Assembly: GCA_029288195.1 (NCBI GenBank)
Contig: JARFPR010000013.1
Location: 1 to 10,399 of the forward strand
Length of the DNA: 10,399 nucleotides
DNA from: Gammaproteobacteria bacterium
GTDB taxonomy: Bacteria; Pseudomonadota; Gammaproteobacteria; GCA-001735895
Direction of reading: 5' to 3'
In this document: positions 6,583 to 10,399 of the stretch, piece after piece
Position numbering within the stretch: the stretch's first letter is position 1
Layout of the letters: each line of letters opens with the position of its first letter
Notes under the pieces: generated by a model
The model's input: only the letters and a program-made list of their open reading frames with translations
Database searches by the model: none
Told to the model about the DNA's origin: nothing
Position numbers and translations under genes: made by a program

Positions 6583-7196
6583 TAGTCCTGCTCCCTTTCG
6601 CCACCCAGGACCGAAGCCGCCAACTCTGACAGCCTGTTTTCAAGTGTCGCATTGATGGCCGATGGAGGCGCATTTATCTCGCAACCACCGCGGGTGATCA
6701 TCGGATCTTCGACCAGTTTCCAGTTATGTTCTTCATCGCTGGTTTCGATAGACAGCGCATTGCGGACCAGCTGCGCATCTTCCGGGTGCAAAACGATCGA
6801 AATATTGCGCTGCATTCCCGGTAGCAGCTGAACCGAGTCGCGTATCAGGCCAATAATTTCACCCGGCTCGACCTTCAGCTCTCGTCGCACCAACTGCTGC
6901 GCCAGGGTCACGGCAAGCTGGGTCAACTGATGTTCGATATCCTCGTTTAGTTCCTGCAGAGGATGTTCAAAAAAATCGATTAGTTGCAGTAACTGCTGCT
7001 GTAACTCGCGGGTCTCCTGCTGGGCACGGACCAATCCCTGCTGGTAGCCCTCTTCCTCGGCCTGCGCTCTCCATTGATCGATATCGTTTGCGGTCGGGAT
7101 CGAGGCTTCATGCTCCTCGCGGTAGCGAACCACGCGACTCGGATCGGCATCCATTACCGGTGCGTGCCATTTTTCGACCTCTTTGTCAGCCATCAT
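6582..7196 (-). CDS. fliH: FliH, regulator of the flagellar export ATPase
   Basis: FliH forms dimers that bind FliI, hold it in check and tether it to FliN in the C ring. The 204-residue product has an N-terminal segment with a Trp (W10) of the kind that mediates docking, a Gln/Glu-rich helical region with EEEGYQQGL (47-55) typical of the family's small-residue-spaced helix, a long coiled coil (about 57-110), and a C-terminal V-ATPase-E-like domain with ISIVLHPED and DPMITRGGCEI (164-174). Two adjacent ATGs (7196 and 7193) compete. AGGA directly abuts the first, so the second (3 nt spacing) or a weak GAGAAAA serving the first are both possible; the difference is one residue. The stop overlaps the fliI GTG. 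Confidence 0.95.
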   Translation of the reverse strand: MMADKEVEKWHAPVMDADPSRVVRYREEHEASIPTANDIDQWRAQAEEEGYQQGLVRAQQETRELQQQLLQLIDFFEHPLQELNEDIEHQLTQLAVTLAQQLVRRELKVEPGEIIGLIRDSVQLLPGMQRNISIVLHPEDAQLVRNALSIETSDEEHNWKLVEDPMITRGGCEINAPPSAINATLENRLSELAASVLGGEREQD

Positions 7197-7246
7197 TCCT
7201 GTTTTCTCATTGCATTTCTATTAGCCCGGTGCCAGCAAATGCCAGC

Positions 7247-8266
7247 CTAGACCATTTGCTCGCCACCGCCGGAAAGCACGATCTCTCCGGATTCCTCGAG
7301 CTTGCGAGCGACGCCGAGGATTTCCTTTTGCGCGGCCTCGACTTCGCTGAGCTTGACCGGACCCTTGGCTTCCATATCTTCGACCAGCATCTCCGCGGCC
7401 CGCGAGGACATGTTCTTGAGAAACTTCTTCTGCATTTCGTCATCGACTCCCTTGAGTGCCAATGACAGCAGGTCGGTCGAGACCTCGCGCATCATGGTCT
7501 GGATACCGCGATCGTCGACATCACGCAGGTTCTCGAATACAAACATCATATCTTCGATCTTGGTCGCGAGTTCTTCGTTCTCGGTGCGTACCTGTTCCAT
7601 GAGTTCGTTTTCAATCGAAGTGTCGATGGAATTCAGAATATCTGCGGCGGTTCTTTCGCCACCGACCATTGAAGACTTGACGTTCTCGTTGTCACTGAAA
7701 TAACGCTCCATAATCGAGTCGAGTTCCTTGATTGCGGCCGGCTGCACTCCTTCCAGGGTTGCAATTCGCATCAAGATTCCGGCACGGGTATCTTCGGGCA
7801 GGTGGGTCAGTACGCGCGCGGCGCTGTCGGCTTCGAGATACGACAGCACGATGGCGACAATCTGCGGGTGCTCGAGGCGAATAATTTCTGCAATCGCCTT
7901 GGGATCCATCCACTTCATCGACTCGAGGCCGTTGCTACCACTACCCATCAGGATTCGATCGATGACGCTGCCCGCTTTATCACCCAGGGCCTTTTCAAGC
8001 ATGCCGCGAATATAGGTGTCATTACCAATACCGAGGGCGGTCTGTGATTCAAGCACATCGAAAAAGTCGTCGATTACAAATTCCACCGTCGGACGCGATA
8101 CATCGTTCATCGTCGCCATGGTGGATCCCACCTTCTGCACCTCCTTGGGACTCATGTGCTGCAGAATCTGTGCAGCGACATCTTCGCCCAGGGTTAGTAA
8201 CAGGACGCCAGCCTTTTCTGCGCCCTTGACCGAGGGTGAGCCTTTATCAACTTGTTCGTCAGCCAC
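7247..8266 (-). CDS. fliG: FliG, flagellar motor switch / torque ring protein (GTG start)
   Basis: FliG is the uppermost C-ring subunit; it binds FliF and interacts electrostatically with the stator to make torque. The 339-residue product (331 in E. coli) has the N-terminal FliF-binding domain (about 12-105), the middle domain with the EHPQ motif (132-135) for FliM binding, the GG hinge (202-203), the MFVFENL stretch (241-247) and the C-terminal torque domain. Aligned by eye to E. coli, the torque residues K264, R281, D288, D289 and R297 correspond to K272, R289, E296, D297 and K305, so charge is kept at all five. The start is GTG at 8266-8264, sharing one base with the fliF TAG stop. A 50-bp gap separates it from fliH. 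Confidence 0.98.
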   Translation of the reverse strand: MADEQVDKGSPSVKGAEKAGVLLLTLGEDVAAQILQHMSPKEVQKVGSTMATMNDVSRPTVEFVIDDFFDVLESQTALGIGNDTYIRGMLEKALGDKAGSVIDRILMGSGSNGLESMKWMDPKAIAEIIRLEHPQIVAIVLSYLEADSAARVLTHLPEDTRAGILMRIATLEGVQPAAIKELDSIMERYFSDNENVKSSMVGGERTAADILNSIDTSIENELMEQVRTENEELATKIEDMMFVFENLRDVDDRGIQTMMREVSTDLLSLALKGVDDEMQKKFLKNMSSRAAEMLVEDMEAKGPVKLSEVEAAQKEILGVARKLEESGEIVLSGGGEQMV

Positions 8267-10041
8267 TACTCGTCACCCACCCAATGTTTCATTACGTTTG
8301 CGACCCGTGCTGGATCATCCATAACCATGGTTCGTGCCATATCTACTTTTTGCTCGTAAGTGGCATCCTTGCGCCTGACCATGGCCGCAGGGTTGTTGGG
8401 ATCGCTGGCTAAATCAGGAATGCCATAATTCTGCGCTCCCGCATGCTGACCCGGCATGGAATATTGCATTGGCGCCGGTGATCCGAGGTTATGCACCGCG
8501 CCGGAATCCGAGCTGCCCGCAGCACTGCTACTTTCGGCATCACTATTTTTCAGTGACAGTGAGCGTAATGCCGGGCGCACGAAAATAAAGTAAACGATAA
8601 TCAAACCAAGCGCTCCCAGCACCTGCTTGATCAGGTTAACAATCCAGGCTTCGTTTAGCAGGCTTCTCCAGGCCGGAATCGCTTCAACTACTGGCTCTTC
8701 GACTTCAAGGAACGATGCATTAATGACACTAACCGAATCACCCCGGTTGGCGTCAAAGCCTATGGTTTCCTTGACCAGGTTGGTGAAGCGTGCGATTTCT
8801 TCATCGCTATAGGGTGTCTTGGAAACGCTACCGTCGTCCGCGGTAATCTGCTTTTCATCGATAATCACCGCAACCGACAGGCGCTGTACGCTGCCGACCG
8901 GATTGCTGGTATGACTGATGACTCGATCTACCTCGTAATTGCGCGTCGCGGAGCGATTCTGATTAGTCGGAATTTCTTCCGCGCCAGCGCCTGCCGTTCC
9001 AGTGCCGGCCTCCCTTTCGACTTCAATCGTGCCGGCCGCGGAGGGCTGATTGCTAAGCGCACCGGGGATCCCCAATGCCTGGGAAAAACTGCGATTTTCT
9101 TCTTCGTTGATTTGCTCACTACGAATCACGCTGCGCTCTGGGTCGTAAGCCTCGCGCGTCGATTCAACCGCGGAAAAATCAAGCTGTGCGGCAACCTGCG
9201 CATTTACTTTACCCTCGCCGACTATCGGTTGCAGCAGGTTAATGATTCGGTCGGCAAAGTTGTCTTCGAGTTTGCTGGTATATTCGAACTGCCGAGTCGT
9301 CAGTGACATACCTTCGTCTTTCTCGCTGGTCAGAAGCCGACCAAACTGATCGACCACCTTGACCTCGGTGCTTTCCAGCATCGGGATACTGGAAGCTATC
9401 ATCTGCACAATAGCTTCCACCTGCCCTGGATTAAGTACCCGGCCCGGATGCAACTTGACCACCACCGAGGCACTCGGTTTGGTTCGATTGCGAATAAAAA
9501 TTGATTGCTCCGGTATTGCCAGGTGTACCCGCGCCCTGTCGACGGAGCGTATCGATTCGACCGAACGTACCAGCTCAGCCTCGACGGCATGGTTATAGCG
9601 TGCGGTTTCGATAAACTGGCTGGTACCGAGACCCTGGTCCTGCTGCAACATTTCGAGACCCTTGGCAGTACCATCCGCCAGGCCCTGTGAGGCTAGCAAC
9701 AGGCGTGCTTCAGACAACTTGGCCTGGTCTACAAGCAGGGTGCCCGTATTCGCCTCCAGCTTGAATTCAATGTCTTTTGACATCAAGGTGTCAGCAATCT
9801 GGGCTGCATCCTTGCCCGACATATTGGTATATAGCGGTGCATAATTAGGCTCCGCGGTCCATAACACCACGACCATGCCGACCGCGATCGCGGCAGCCAG
9901 CCCGACGAGCTTGCTGATATGACGTACCGCACGAGACTGGGCCACGGCATCGATAGGATTAATCTGTCGCGGCGCCACTGCCACTATTCCCTGTCCATCC
10001 TGTCCGGGCATACCCTGCTGGTTTACGGTTGCTTCAGCCAT
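8266..10041 (-). CDS. fliF: FliF, flagellar MS-ring protein
   Basis: FliF multimerises in the inner membrane to form the MS ring, the base on which the rod, C ring and export gate are built. The 591-residue product (552 in E. coli) has a cytoplasmic N-terminus, transmembrane helix 1 at about 45-63, periplasmic ring-building domains (about 64-240, with ARVHLAIPEQSIF at 170-182), a second periplasmic domain (about 250-445) interrupted by a Gly/Ala/Glu-rich loop around 333-360, transmembrane helix 2 at about 467-488, and a cytoplasmic tail. The tail ends with a conserved FliG-binding segment (about 559-591, with VANVMKHWV). ATG at 10041 follows the fliE stop by 3 bp. The tail between 500 and 555 is low-complexity Ser/Ala/Pro-rich. 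Confidence 0.98.
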   Translation of the reverse strand: MAEATVNQQGMPGQDGQGIVAVAPRQINPIDAVAQSRAVRHISKLVGLAAAIAVGMVVVLWTAEPNYAPLYTNMSGKDAAQIADTLMSKDIEFKLEANTGTLLVDQAKLSEARLLLASQGLADGTAKGLEMLQQDQGLGTSQFIETARYNHAVEAELVRSVESIRSVDRARVHLAIPEQSIFIRNRTKPSASVVVKLHPGRVLNPGQVEAIVQMIASSIPMLESTEVKVVDQFGRLLTSEKDEGMSLTTRQFEYTSKLEDNFADRIINLLQPIVGEGKVNAQVAAQLDFSAVESTREAYDPERSVIRSEQINEEENRSFSQALGIPGALSNQPSAAGTIEVEREAGTGTAGAGAEEIPTNQNRSATRNYEVDRVISHTSNPVGSVQRLSVAVIIDEKQITADDGSVSKTPYSDEEIARFTNLVKETIGFDANRGDSVSVINASFLEVEEPVVEAIPAWRSLLNEAWIVNLIKQVLGALGLIIVYFIFVRPALRSLSLKNSDAESSSAAGSSDSGAVHNLGSPAPMQYSMPGQHAGAQNYGIPDLASDPNNPAAMVRRKDATYEQKVDMARTMVMDDPARVANVMKHWVGDE

Positions 10042-10044
10042 GTT

Positions 10045-10365
10045 TTACACCGACATGTTCATAACATCCTGATAGGCGGTCAGGAGCTTGTTACGAACCT
10101 GCGTCAGGGCCTCGAATGAAATACGGGATTTCTGCACCGCGATCATGACCGCGGAAATATCGACATCTTCACCGAGTTCAAACGCTTTTCGCAGAGACGA
10201 AGCCTGCATCTGCGTTTCATTTACCTTGCCGATTGCCTGCTGCATCAGGTCACCAAAGCTCTGCTCTTGCTCCGTTTTGAGCTCGGGTTGCATCGCCTGG
10301 CCCTTGGCCAGGGATTCGATTGCCTGCATCTGACTTATCAAGTGGTTCTGTGCGTTATTAATCAT
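10045..10365 (-). CDS. fliE: FliE, MS ring-rod junction protein
   Basis: FliE is the small rod protein joining the MS ring/export gate to the proximal rod and the first substrate exported. The 106-residue product (104 in E. coli) has a polar, Gln-rich helical N-terminus and the conserved C-terminal helix region (about 50-106) with VNETQMQASSLRKAF, the MIAVQKSRISFEA stretch (74-86), VRNKLLTAYQDVM and a terminal MSV. ATG at 10365-10363 has a clear Shine-Dalgarno TAGGGA at 10371-10376. It is the first gene of the cluster in this window; only 34 bp upstream are visible, so its promoter is outside or only partly inside the window. A FleQ-box-like sequence lies in those 34 bp. Confidence 0.97.
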   Translation of the reverse strand: MINNAQNHLISQMQAIESLAKGQAMQPELKTEQEQSFGDLMQQAIGKVNETQMQASSLRKAFELGEDVDISAVMIAVQKSRISFEALTQVRNKLLTAYQDVMNMSV

Positions 10366-10379
10366 GAAATTCCCTACGG

Positions 10380-10393
10380 GTCGATTTTTTGAC
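10380..10393. promoter_or_regulatory. Probable FleQ-type activator site in the fliE leader
   Basis: On the minus strand this reads GTCAAAAAATCGAC. It matches the FleQ-box consensus of P. aeruginosa (GTCANTAAATTGAC, as recalled) at 11 of 13 defined positions and has GTC/GAC dyad ends. It lies 14 bp upstream of the fliE start codon and just before the Shine-Dalgarno. In P. aeruginosa FleQ is reported to bind downstream of the RpoN promoter at fliE, so a site inside the leader would be consistent. The promoter itself would be upstream of the window. Confidence 0.6.
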
Positions 10394-10399
10394 GGATTT

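Noticed and set aside
7214..7235. Sigma54-like promoter upstream of fliH (TGGCAC core in the gap)
   Set aside because: The -24 core is present, but at the required spacing the sequence reads TAATA instead of TTGCW, so the essential -12 GC is missing.

Overview
The window is one continuous block of flagellar genes, all read on the minus strand, so transcription runs from high to low coordinates: fliE, fliF, fliG, fliH, fliI, fliJ, fliK, fliL, fliM, fliN, fliO and the first half of fliP, which is cut by the window edge at position 1. Every gene is recognisable at the protein level. Lengths are close to those of characterised homologues and no frameshift or internal stop was seen. No RNA genes, mobile elements or CRISPR arrays were found. 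The only non-coding stretches of note are 34 bp upstream of fliE, about 50 bp between fliG and fliH, 90 bp between fliJ and fliK, and 210 bp between fliK and fliL.

The organism is most likely a gammaproteobacterium with a polar, sigma54-controlled flagellar hierarchy of the Pseudomonas/Vibrio/Shewanella type rather than the FlhDC type. Three observations support this: the uninterrupted fliE-to-fliP order, FliG/FliM/FliF sequences of gammaproteobacterial character, and good -24/-12 promoter matches in front of fliK and fliL. A 14-bp sequence close to the FleQ-box consensus of Pseudomonas aeruginosa lies just upstream of fliE, and a weaker relative lies about 85 bp upstream of the predicted fliL start site. 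The species cannot be named from the sequence.

Functionally, fliE and fliF encode the MS ring and its rod junction. FliG, FliM and FliN form the C ring (rotor/switch). FliH, FliI and FliJ form the export ATPase complex. FliK is the hook-length ruler, FliL the stator-associated protein, and FliO and FliP belong to the membrane export gate. Most junctions are tight: TAGTG overlaps at fliF/fliG and fliH/fliI, TAATG at fliN/fliO, ATGA at fliO/fliP, and 3-bp gaps at fliE/fliF and fliI/fliJ. This suggests translational coupling.

The most informative part is the regulatory layout. A perfect-stem terminator follows fliK, and separate sigma54-type promoters precede fliK and fliL. The physically continuous cluster therefore probably works as at least three transcription units: fliEFGHIJ, fliK (with partial read-through) and fliLMNOP onward. 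In Pseudomonas the equivalent genes are physically split at the fliJ/fliK point. No unknown gene system was found; the window is an ordinary flagellar cluster with informative control sites and start codons.
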